DNA from: Ktedonobacteria bacterium
GTDB lineage: Bacteria > Chloroflexota > Ktedonobacteria > Ktedonobacterales > JACDGC01
Length of the DNA: 56,222 bases
Direction of reading: 5' to 3'
Assembly: GCA_027459785.1 (NCBI GenBank)
Contig: DAIDGU010000034.1
Location: 1 to 56,222 of the forward strand
Part shown: one piece after another, positions 33,601 through 41,536 of the stretch
How positions within the stretch are numbered: position 1 is the first letter of the stretch
Layout: each line of letters opens with the position of its first letter
Notes under the pieces: model-generated
What the model was told of the DNA's origin: nothing
Database searches by the model: none
What the model saw: the letters and a program-made list of their open reading frames with translations, nothing else
Made by a program: the position numbers and the translations under genes

Positions 33601-34999
33601 GCTCACGCAACTGGGCGTGCGTGAATGGTTCGCGCCGCTGCAATCCCGCGCCGCGACTGAATCCGCCAAACGCTATTGTGTTGCGAAAGAGGCGCTGACA
33701 CTGCCGACCTTCACACTCCAGGTGATCGACCGACAGGCGGTTGGCCCGCGTGCCGTATACGATCTGGCGGTGGCTGATGTGCATGCCTTCGTCGCTGGCT
33801 CTGTCGCGGTGCATAACTGCATTGGCAACAGTGGTCCATTGCCTGAACCGGTCTCCGAGGCGATCCGTGAAGGCGATCTGGTGGTGGCGGGCGTGTTGTC
33901 GGGCAACCGCAACTTCGAGGGGCGCATCCACGGCGAGGTGCAGGCGAACTACCTGGCGTCACCGCCGCTGGTGGTGGCCTTCGCGCTAGCCGGCACGGTG
34001 GATATCGATCTGACGACCGAACCCATCGGGCATGATCCCAACGGCCAGGCGGTGTATCTGCGCGACATCTGGCCGACGCCAGAGGAGATCACCGCGACGC
34101 TGCGCCAGGCGCTGGGGCCGGAGCAGTTCCGCCGCGAGTATGGCCATGTCTTCGAAGGCGACGAACGCTGGCAGACGCTGCCCGTGCCGGCGGGCGACCG
34201 CTTCGCCTGGGACGATGCTTCTACTTATGTGCGCAAGCCGCCATTCTTCGATGATCTGACGGCCACGCCCGCAGCGGTGACGGACATCACGGGCGCACGG
34301 GCGCTGGTCGCCGTCGGCGATTCGATCACGACGGATCACATTTCGCCCGCCGGCAACTTCAAGGCCGACAGCCCCGCCGGCCAATATCTGACGGCGCACG
34401 GCGTGGCCCCGCGCGACTTCAACACCTATGGCGCACGGCGCGGCAACCACGAGGTGATGATGCGCGGTACCTTCGGCAACACGCGCCTGAAAAACGTGCT
34501 CGCCGACGGCAAAGAAGGTTTCTGGACCCGCCATCTGCCCGATGGCACCGTGCTGCCAATCTATGATGCCGCCATGCAGTATATCGCCGAGGGGACGCCG
34601 CTGGTGGTCCTCGCCGGCAAGGACTACGGCATGGGATCATCGCGCGACTGGGCGGCGAAAGGGACGCTGCTCTTGGGCATCCGCGCCGTCATCGCCGAGA
34701 GCTTCGAGCGCATCCACCGCAGCAATCTCGTCGGGATGGGTGTGCTGCCGCTGCAATTCCTGGACGGCCAGAACCGCGCGAGCCTGGGCCTGACGGGACG
34801 CGAGACCTTCGCCATCGCTGGCATCGCCGAGGATCTCACGCCTGGCAAGCTGATCACGGTGACGGCGACGCGCGACGACGGCACGCAGCAAACCTTTCAG
34901 GTGCGCTCGCGGCTGGATAGCGCCATCGACAGCGAATACTATCGCCACGGCGGCATCCTGCCCTTCGTGCTGCGCCGGCTGGCCGGCGTGGGGGCATAG
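30683..34999 (+). CDS. acnA: Aconitate hydratase (AcnA type) precursor with intein
   Basis: A 1438-residue precursor: an aconitase of about 921 residues plus a 517-residue intein (529-1045). Aconitase interconverts citrate and isocitrate using a [4Fe-4S] cluster. Family blocks: [40 protein letters not shown] (ligand Cys460), VGYGCTT (ligand Cys526) and, after the intein, [11 protein letters not shown] (Cys1046, third ligand), [50 protein letters not shown]. ATG 30683 follows AAGGAG. The enzyme cannot form its cluster until splicing is complete. Confidence 0.95.
   Translation: [1438 protein letters not shown]
32267..33817 (+). other. Intein with LAGLIDADG homing endonuclease (517 aa)
   Basis: Block A begins at Cys1 ([13 protein letters not shown]); block B has CTPDHQIL; two dodecapeptide endonuclease motifs are [12 protein letters not shown] and [12 protein letters not shown], with the acidic residues present; block F is [15 protein letters not shown] and block G is VAVHN followed by Cys+1. 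All class 1 splicing residues (Cys1, block B Thr/His, penultimate His, terminal Asn, Cys+1) are in place. The insertion lies in the CxxC ligand pair of aconitase. Confidence 0.95.
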
Positions 35000-35004
35000 G
35001 CTTT

Positions 35005-35028
35005 GCGTCGCAGCATCCACTGCGACGC
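35005..35028 (+). terminator. Hairpin after aconitase
   Basis: GCGTCGCAG-CATCCA-CTGCGACGC, a perfect 9-bp stem starting 6 bases past the stop; no long T tract. Confidence 0.55.
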
Positions 35029-35124
35029 GGCTTCCCGTTGCACTGCCTTTGGGTATGCGGAGGGTTTGATGTTTGAACCAATAGCGCGGGTAGTGCCAAC
35101 ATGGTCGCCGAGGATCTGATCTCT

Positions 35125-35235
35125 ATCGCCGCACGGTCGTCGGGAGCAACATCCCGCTGGCCGTGCGGTTGCCGGGAGCTAATCTGCAAACACAATTGCC
35201 CCGGCTCGGCAAACAACCCCCAGCGGGCTATATCT
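35125..35235. repeat. Family B repeat
   Basis: GCCGCACGGTCGTCGGGAGC.. and GCCGGGAGCTAATCTGCAAA.. lead into CCCCGGCTCGGCAAACAACC, a diverged copy of the 13503 repeat, between converging genes. Confidence 0.75.
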
Positions 35236-35275
35236 GGCAGAATGCTGAACAAAAGAGGCGAAGTTTGCCACCTTG

Positions 35276-36313
35276 TCACGTCGTCTTTGTCACCTTGTGC
35301 AGTCCGCGTGGCATGTCGGGGTTCAGCCCTTTAGCCAGTGCCAGGTGCAGGGCCAGGATCTGCCCCGGCAGGATGGCCGTGAGGGGGCTGAGCCATTCTG
35401 GCACGCCGGCGGGCAGCGCCAGCGGCGTCTGGGCCAGAGCCAGCGTCGCGGGATCGTCGGCGATCAGCAGCAGTTCCGCGCCGCGTGCGCGCACTTCCTG
35501 AGCCAACGCCCGCACATCGGCGTGGGCCGCGCCGCTGGGGGCGACGGCAATGACTGGCGCGCCCTGGGCGATGGTGGCGATGGGGCCGTGGCGGAAGTCC
35601 GCCGATGAATAAGCCGTTGCCATCACATAGGTCAGCTCTTTCAGCTTGAGCGCCAGTTCCAGCGCCGTCGCCAGATTATAGCCACGTCCTAATACGACGC
35701 ATTGGTTCATGTAGCGATAGCGTTCAGCGCGGGCGGCGATGGCATCTGCGCCCACCAGAATGGCGGCGACGGCCTCCGGCAACCGGCGCAGGTCCGCCAG
35801 ATAGTGCGGATCGCCATTCCAGTGCGCGGCGAAAGCGGCCATGACGGCGAGTTGCGCGGTATAGGTTTTGGTCGCGGCGACGCTCTCCTCCCGGCCCACA
35901 TGCAGCGCCACCACGTGGTCGGCGACAGCAGCCAAGGGGGAATCCGGCGCATTGGTGACGGCGATGGTGGGCCGTCCCTGGCGACGGCCTTCGGCCAGCA
36001 CGGCTACGATATCCGGCGACTGGCCCGACTGCGAGACGCCGACAACGAGCGCGCCCGCCATGCGCGGCGGTGCGGCATACAGCGTGTGCAGCGACGGCGC
36101 GGCCAATGCCACGGGATAGCCTGCCAGCGCTCCCCACGCATACTTGGCATAAATGCCGGCATGGTCGGATGAGCCACGCGCCGCCAGCAGCACATACTGG
36201 AACGGCGGCAGCGCAGCGACGATGCGCCCGATGTGTGCCAACTCGCGGTCGAGCAACCCCGCCAGGAGTGTTGGTTGGCTGGCAATCTCTTGTGCGAGTA
36301 ACGAATGCGTCAT
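35276..36313 (-). CDS. SIS-domain sugar-phosphate isomerase/deaminase (GlmS C-terminal-like)
   Basis: A 345-residue protein made of two SIS domains, without the glutaminase half of GlmS. Motifs: LAARGSSDHAGIYAKY, VGVSQSGQSPDIVAVL, GREESVAATKTYTAQ, LGRGYNLATALELALKLKE and SADFRHGPIA, all like the isomerase part of glucosamine-6-phosphate synthase. Such proteins act as NagB-II-type glucosamine-6-phosphate deaminases or on other aminosugar phosphates. GAGG precedes the ATG by about 11 bases. A GH3 NagZ-like enzyme lies at 47045, so amino-sugar recycling is plausible. Confidence 0.88.
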   Translation of the reverse strand: MTHSLLAQEIASQPTLLAGLLDRELAHIGRIVAALPPFQYVLLAARGSSDHAGIYAKYAWGALAGYPVALAAPSLHTLYAAPPRMAGALVVGVSQSGQSPDIVAVLAEGRRQGRPTIAVTNAPDSPLAAVADHVVALHVGREESVAATKTYTAQLAVMAAFAAHWNGDPHYLADLRRLPEAVAAILVGADAIAARAERYRYMNQCVVLGRGYNLATALELALKLKELTYVMATAYSSADFRHGPIATIAQGAPVIAVAPSGAAHADVRALAQEVRARGAELLLIADDPATLALAQTPLALPAGVPEWLSPLTAILPGQILALHLALAKGLNPDMPRGLHKVTKTT

Positions 36314-36599
36314 GGAATCACCGCCTCGTATAATCTCTGCTACCCATTATATCTGATCTCTGGTCTAGTGGTCTAGTCATCTTTATTACCCTTAAGAGGC
36401 TCTCGTACAATCAGCGGTGTGTTGGTAACTACCGCCATGCGACGGATAATGGGCGAGGACAGGGGGCGGTATAACTTGAAACCACTTTGCACGCCTCACG
36501 GTCGTTGGCCACGAAATCCGCCATCGCTGCCCGGATTTTGATTTGCTCACTGGAGTGTTGAGAGGTATCAGAGACGCAAATCAGAAATATAGCGAACTA

Positions 36600-36627
36600 T
36601 TGCTTTTCACGCGATTCATGTTATAGT
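36600..36627 (+). promoter_or_regulatory. Promoter of tnpA, probably leaderless
   Basis: TTGCTT (36600-36605), 16 bases, TATAGT (36622-36627), only 5 bases before the ATG at 36633, so the transcript likely begins at the start codon. The -35 overlaps the left inverted repeat. Confidence 0.5.
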
Positions 36628-36632
36628 AGGGT

Positions 36633-37208
36633 ATGAATTTGAGTGAGTACGCCCGCAAGATGGGGGTGCGCTATGAGACCGCTTGGCAGTGGTATAAGGC
36701 TGGTACTATCAAAGGGCAGCAAATGCCAACCGGGACGATCATTATCGATGCCCCCCTAGAGACAGCACCACGGCCTGTTCCGCAGATTGCCATCTATGCC
36801 CGTGTATCCGCTGCCGAGAACCGGTCTCATTTGGAAGCACAAGCCGAAAGACTTATCACGTATTGTGAAGCGAAAGGCTATCAGATTGCGCAGGTGGTCA
36901 AAGAAGTGGGGTCGGGAGTCAATGACCAACGCCCCAAGTTCCTGCAATTGCTCGCCAGTTCGGCCATCACGACGATTGTCGTCGAACATCAAGATCGGGC
37001 GACCCGCTTCGGCTTTCCCTATCTTGAGACCTTATTAGCGCAGCAAGGACGCCGTATTGAAGTGGTGAATCTCGCAGAGAACGGTCGCGAGGAGCTCGTG
37101 AGTGATCTGGTTGCGATGGTCTATTCGTTCGCGGCCCGCCTGCATGGACAACGGCGTGCGCAGCGCAAGACCACCGCCATTCAGGCGATCTTAGAAAGCG
37201 GGGACTAG
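36633..37208 (+). CDS. tnpA: IS607-family serine recombinase TnpA
   Basis: A 191-residue recombinase: N-terminal MerR-like HTH (LSEYARKMGVRYETAWQWYKAG) and a C-terminal resolvase fold with the catalytic serine in IAIYARVSAAENRSHLEAQ, then VVKEVGSGVNDQRPKF and EHQDRATRFGFPYLE. It catalyses excision and integration of the element. It ends one base before tnpB. Intact. Confidence 0.93.
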   Translation: MNLSEYARKMGVRYETAWQWYKAGTIKGQQMPTGTIIIDAPLETAPRPVPQIAIYARVSAAENRSHLEAQAERLITYCEAKGYQIAQVVKEVGSGVNDQRPKFLQLLASSAITTIVVEHQDRATRFGFPYLETLLAQQGRRIEVVNLAENGREELVSDLVAMVYSFAARLHGQRRAQRKTTAIQAILESGD

Positions 37209-37209
37209 G

Positions 37210-38463
37210 GTGCACCTGGTGGAACAAACGCGCATCGACCGCCATGATCCCCGCTGGGCCGCGATTGATGCTGCCTGTTTCGCCAGCAAAAACCTCTACA
37301 ATACCGCTCTCTATGTCATGCGCCAGCAGTTCATCGCCACCCACTATGTCTTTCCTTTTGGCGAACTGGATATGCTGCTGAGTCCCACCGTGCAATACCA
37401 AGCCTTACCTCGCAAGGTCGCCCAATGGGTCGTGAAACACGTCTGTGATGCCTGGAGCAACTATAAGGCAGCGGTGGCCGACTACCACCAGCACCCGGCA
37501 AAGGACAAAGGCCATCCCAAATTGCCGAACTATCTGAACAAACAAGGACGCAACCTGCTGGTTTACACCGACCAGGCTATCAGTCGTGACCCGAAGAATG
37601 GCGGCTGGATTGTTCCCTCTGGGGTTCCCATTCGCGTTGCGACCACACTCACGCATGCGCAGATGGCCCAGGTGCGCATTGTTCCCAAAGCCACGCATTA
37701 CGTTGTGGAAGCGGTCTACGAGCGAGAAGCGGAGCCAAAGGCCGTCGATCCCACGCTGATTGCGAGTATTGATATCGGTGTCAACAATTTAGCGGCGATA
37801 ACGGCAAACAAGCCGGGCTTTGTCCCGCGTCTGGTTAACGGTCGCCCGCTGAAGAGTCTGAACCAAGGATACAACCAGCAGCGCGTACATCGGCAGAAGC
37901 ACCTGCCCAAGGATCAGTACACTTCGCGTGCGTTAGACGACTTAACCGACTATCGCCAGCGAGCGATCACCTCCTATGTGCATACGGCCAGTCGCGCGAT
38001 CATCAATCTTTTGGTGGCGGAGGGCATTGGCACCTTGGTGATTGGCAAGAATGACGGATGGAAGCAGGAGGTGAATATGGGCAAACGGAACAATCAGGCG
38101 TTCGTCTGCATTCCGCATGCCCGGTTCATTGCGATGCTCACCTACAAAGCGGAGTTGGTGGGCATGTGGGTGATCACCATCAATGAGAGCCACACCTCCA
38201 AGTGTAGCTTTCTCGACAATGAGCCAATTTGCCATCATGACCGCTACCTGGGCGAGCGCGTCAAACGGGGTCTGTTCCAGGCGAGTACGGGGCAAGCGAT
38301 CAATGCGGATGTGAATGGCAGCTACAACATCCTGCGCCGGTTTGCCCCTGATGCGTTTGCCCAAGGGATTGCAGCTTGTCTGTTACGTCCCGATCCGTTG
38401 CGTCTGCCTGATCGCCATCAGAATAGAAGCAAGCAGCGCCCACGCCGCAAGGCTAGGGCGTAG
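37210..38463 (+). CDS. tnpB: TnpB RNA-guided nuclease (IS607 type)
   Basis: A 417-residue TnpB, ancestor-type relative of Cas12. RuvC pieces: SIDIGVNNLAAI (Asp), GTLVIGKNDGWKQEVNMGKRNN, INESHTSKCSFLDNE (likely catalytic Glu plus zinc-finger start) and INADVNGSYNILRR (last Asp). The zinc finger is partly degenerate, as in many IS607 TnpB proteins. It starts with GTG at 37210, directly after tnpA. The guide RNA is expected to span the 3' end of the gene and the right end of the element. A basic tail (SKQRPRRKARA) closes the protein. Confidence 0.93.
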   Translation: MHLVEQTRIDRHDPRWAAIDAACFASKNLYNTALYVMRQQFIATHYVFPFGELDMLLSPTVQYQALPRKVAQWVVKHVCDAWSNYKAAVADYHQHPAKDKGHPKLPNYLNKQGRNLLVYTDQAISRDPKNGGWIVPSGVPIRVATTLTHAQMAQVRIVPKATHYVVEAVYEREAEPKAVDPTLIASIDIGVNNLAAITANKPGFVPRLVNGRPLKSLNQGYNQQRVHRQKHLPKDQYTSRALDDLTDYRQRAITSYVHTASRAIINLLVAEGIGTLVIGKNDGWKQEVNMGKRNNQAFVCIPHARFIAMLTYKAELVGMWVITINESHTSKCSFLDNEPICHHDRYLGERVKRGLFQASTGQAINADVNGSYNILRRFAPDAFAQGIAACLLRPDPLRLPDRHQNRSKQRPRRKARA

Positions 38464-38615
38464 TGGCTGTTGTGGTCAGCCTGCTGTAAAAGCAAAGCTG
38501 ATCTATAGTTCGCTATAGATTGGTATACTATAATGGGGAATATTCACAACCGGCTGCTTCGTGGAAGTTGATGCGAGCATGAATCGCTGACAGCATGTGA
38601 AGGGACGAGATCGCT

Positions 38616-39581
38616 TTGGAGAATACGGCTAAAGAGGGGTATCTTCGCGCGCACATCGAGCAACATTACAGCGTCCATGTCAGCGAACTGAGCCGCTTGG
38701 ATAAAGGGGTGTTCAAGGTTACGCACACAGATGGGCGCTGCTGGGTTGTGCGCGTGTTTCCAACTGATCGCCCGCATGAACATGTCGTTGGCGATGCAGA
38801 CATCTTACAGTATCTGGAGAAACAGAGTTTTCCTGCTGAGCGTTGTGCTGTTGCGAACCCCGTATCTAGCCTTCATGGTCGCGGCATCCTGGTGACGGAG
38901 TATATCGAAGGCACGCCCGCTGATCTCAATGAGCGCACGCTCCGCCCCCTCGGAGCCTTGGTCGGTCGGTTGAATGGGCTACCGGCTGAGGAAGGTGCTG
39001 GCGCGCGTGCGGCAGGATCGTTGCATCACTACGCTCACGCGGGTGGCGGACCGCAGCACGATCTCCTGGCGGCTGCCGCCTGGCTCGCCGCGATTGAGGA
39101 GCGGGTGCCGCAGGCAAATCGTCCGCGCTATGAATCTCTGCGCCAGCAACTCGCAGACGCCGACGCTTGCCAAAATCTTCCCGAAGCGCTCATCCATCCT
39201 GATCCGGTGCTGAAGAATCTGCTCACGACGAAACACAATGGCCTGGTATTCATCGACTGGACGGGAGCAGGACGCGGACCACGGCTCGCCGCGCTGGCGA
39301 ACCTGATTTGGTCATGTGCGCTCACCAAGAACGGCTGGTCGCCACGGCGGGTCGATGCGGTCGTGGCTGGCTATCGTTCGCAGGTTCATCTGGCAGAAAG
39401 CGAGGTGGCACGCCTTGCCAGGGTGATGCGGCTCCGTCCCTTGGTTTTTGCTTGCTGGCGCTATTACCATGCGCTCCTCGCTGACCAGCCGCCGGATGGC
39501 ACCGAATGGTGGTGGCCAAGCGATGAACTCAGCGAGGCCGTCGCAGGAAGAGCCTGCATGGTCCTCCAAGCCGATGACTAG
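38616..39581 (+). CDS. Aminoglycoside phosphotransferase-fold protein
   Basis: A 321-residue APH/choline-kinase-like protein. The catalytic loop reads ALIHPDPVLKNLL (His-x-Asp-x4-Asn) and the metal motif VFIDWTGAGRGP, with a lysine-poor N-lobe (LDKGVFKVTHTDG, WVVRVF). Such enzymes phosphorylate antibiotics, homoserine, choline or sugars; the substrate is unknown. It begins with TTG at 38616, with GAAGGGACGAG upstream and no nearby ATG. TATACTATAAT at 38524-38534, beside the IS607 right end, may drive it. Confidence 0.82.
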   Translation: MENTAKEGYLRAHIEQHYSVHVSELSRLDKGVFKVTHTDGRCWVVRVFPTDRPHEHVVGDADILQYLEKQSFPAERCAVANPVSSLHGRGILVTEYIEGTPADLNERTLRPLGALVGRLNGLPAEEGAGARAAGSLHHYAHAGGGPQHDLLAAAAWLAAIEERVPQANRPRYESLRQQLADADACQNLPEALIHPDPVLKNLLTTKHNGLVFIDWTGAGRGPRLAALANLIWSCALTKNGWSPRRVDAVVAGYRSQVHLAESEVARLARVMRLRPLVFACWRYYHALLADQPPDGTEWWWPSDELSEAVAGRACMVLQADD

Positions 39582-39618
39582 CACAACCAGTGACTCACAC
39601 ACGCTCTGCCCGCGCGTC

Positions 39619-41475
39619 TCATTCCGCTGCGACGGTGCCGGCGCTCGTTGCCGCCGCTTGCAGCGCCGTCAGGCGCTCCGTCTCGGCCTTGAACTGCTCG
39701 TGATAGAGCTGGGCATACAGACCGCCCAGGGCCAGCAGGTCCAGGTGCGTGCCGCGCTCGACAACCTGGCCGTGATCCAGCACCAGGATCTGATCTGCCG
39801 CCAGGATGGTTGAGAGGCGGTGGGCGATGACGACCGTCGTGCGCTGACGCATCAGCGGCTCCAGCGCCGCCTGGATCAGCGCCTCGGAGCGTGAGTCGAG
39901 CGAGCTGGTCGCTTCGTCCAGCACCAGCACGCGCGGATCTTTCAGGACGACGCGCGCGATGGCGATGCGCTGCTTCTCGCCGCCGGAAAGCTTGTAGCCG
40001 CGCTCGCCGACGATGGTGTCGTAGCCATCCGGCAGATCCATGATGAAATCGTGGATGTTCGCGGCTTTGGCGGCGGCGATGATCTCGTCCTCCGTCGCGC
40101 CCGGTCGGCCATAGGCGATGTTCTCGCGCAGCGTCGTATGGAAGAGATACGTTTCCTGTGTCACCATGCCCAGGTTGATCCCCAGGCTGGCGAGCTGCAC
40201 ATCGCGCACGTCATACCCGTCGATGCTGACGCTGCCCCCCGTCACGTCATACAGGCGCGGGATGAGCGCCGTGACGGTCGTTTTGCCCGCGCCGCTCGGC
40301 CCCACCAGCGCCACCAGTTGCCCCGGCTGCACGTCGAACGACACATCGCGCAGGGCGGGCCGGCCCGCGACATACGCGAAATCCACATGGTCGAAGGCGA
40401 TATGCCCCTGCACAGGTGGCAACGCCACCGCACCCGGCTTGTCGTGGATCTCCGCCGGCTCATCAAAGACCTCGAAGATGCGGTCGAAGAGCGAGGCCGA
40501 TCCCTGGATGTCTACCCACACGTTCATCAACTGGCTGGCGGGCGGATAGAGCCGGCCCAGCAGAGTCACGAAGGCGACGATCTCGCCGACCGTCACATGC
40601 CCTGGTATCCGACCCGCCACTTCCAGGCCACCGACGAGGTACACCAGCGCCGGTCCCAGCGTGGAAAACAGGCCGATGAACATGAAGAACCAGCGCCCGA
40701 CCATATTCTGGCGAATCTGCAAGCGCATGATCTCCTGGCTGGTGCCGTCGAACCGCGCGCTCTCGTAGTCCTGTCGCACGAAGTTCTTGATCAATTGCAT
40801 GCCGCTGATGCCCAGCGTCTGTTCCAGGAACGCGCCCATCTCGGCCAGCTTCTCCTGGGTGGCGCGGCTGAGGCGGCGGCGGATCTTGCCGACCTGGCGC
40901 GTGGGGATGGCGAAGGCCGGCACGATGACGATGGCCACCGTCGCCAGCAGGGGATTGAAGGCATACATGAACGCGACGGTCACGATGAGCGTGATGATAT
41001 TCGAGACGATGCTGACGAACGTATTCGTCACGGTGTTCTGGATGCCGCCGATGTCGTTGTTGAAGCGCGACATCAGATCGCCCAGCCGCGTGCGCCCGAA
41101 GTAGCGCAGCGACAGCGTCATCAGGTGGCGATAGAGTTTTTCGCGCATGTCGGCCATCACGCGCTGCCCGATGAGATTATTCAGATAGCTCTGTAGGACG
41201 CCGATCAAGCCGGCCACGATGACGACCACGATGGCCGCCACGGTGAGGACGACCAGCAGATGCACGTCGTGCCGCGCGAAGGCGCGGTCGATGATCTGCG
41301 CCGTCAGATAGGCGGGAACGACGCCCAGCGCCGCGCCCGCCAGAATGCAGAGGAGGACGCCCGTTACCAGCCCTTTATAGGGACCGAAGAGCGCCATCAC
41401 ACGCCCGAACGTCACATGTTCGCGCTTGCCCTGCCGCACCTCGCCCCAATCGGGGCCGAAGCCATGCCAACCCAT
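39619..41475 (-). CDS. ABC exporter, fused membrane and ATPase domains
   Basis: A 618-residue half-transporter (MsbA/LmrA type) that would work as a dimer. Six transmembrane helices fill residues 35-310. The ATPase has Walker A LVGPSGAGKTTV, Q-loop MVTQETYLF, signature KLSGGEKQRIAIA, Walker B VLVLDEATSSLD and H-loop VIAHRLST. Substrate unknown (lipid or drug). ATG 41475 has GGAG 12 bases upstream; GTG 41493 is an alternative. A 20-bp perfect palindrome lies 25 bases upstream. Confidence 0.93.
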   Translation of the reverse strand: MGWHGFGPDWGEVRQGKREHVTFGRVMALFGPYKGLVTGVLLCILAGAALGVVPAYLTAQIIDRAFARHDVHLLVVLTVAAIVVVIVAGLIGVLQSYLNNLIGQRVMADMREKLYRHLMTLSLRYFGRTRLGDLMSRFNNDIGGIQNTVTNTFVSIVSNIITLIVTVAFMYAFNPLLATVAIVIVPAFAIPTRQVGKIRRRLSRATQEKLAEMGAFLEQTLGISGMQLIKNFVRQDYESARFDGTSQEIMRLQIRQNMVGRWFFMFIGLFSTLGPALVYLVGGLEVAGRIPGHVTVGEIVAFVTLLGRLYPPASQLMNVWVDIQGSASLFDRIFEVFDEPAEIHDKPGAVALPPVQGHIAFDHVDFAYVAGRPALRDVSFDVQPGQLVALVGPSGAGKTTVTALIPRLYDVTGGSVSIDGYDVRDVQLASLGINLGMVTQETYLFHTTLRENIAYGRPGATEDEIIAAAKAANIHDFIMDLPDGYDTIVGERGYKLSGGEKQRIAIARVVLKDPRVLVLDEATSSLDSRSEALIQAALEPLMRQRTTVVIAHRLSTILAADQILVLDHGQVVERGTHLDLLALGGLYAQLYHEQFKAETERLTALQAAATSAGTVAAE

Positions 41476-41499
41476 AGATGATTTGCTCCACACTTGTTC

Positions 41500-41519
41500 T
41501 ATTACGATATATCGTAATA
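41500..41519. promoter_or_regulatory. 20-bp perfect palindrome, operator of the ABC exporter
   Basis: TATTACGATATATCGTAATA is perfectly self-complementary and lies just upstream of the ABC transporter start, in the 62-base gap to the aldo/keto reductase stop. This fits a PadR- or TetR-type operator, but no regulator gene is next to it. Confidence 0.7.
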
Positions 41520-41536
41520 CACAAATGGGGACGGCG

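Larger units (their letters stand above)
36588..38517 (+). mobile_element. IS607-family element (TnpA + TnpB)
   Basis: The recombinase and TnpB genes are bracketed by a perfect 13-bp inverted pair: TATAGCGAACTAT (36588-36600) and ATAGTTCGCTATA (38505-38517). True ends may lie a few bases outside. IS607 elements move with a serine recombinase and make no target duplication, so ends must be set by comparing empty sites. The 319 bases 36314-36632 otherwise hold no gene. Confidence 0.8.

Noticed and set aside
37210..38463. TnpB considered as a Cas12 effector
   Set aside because: It is paired with an IS607 recombinase inside matched inverted ends, with no CRISPR array or cas1/cas2.
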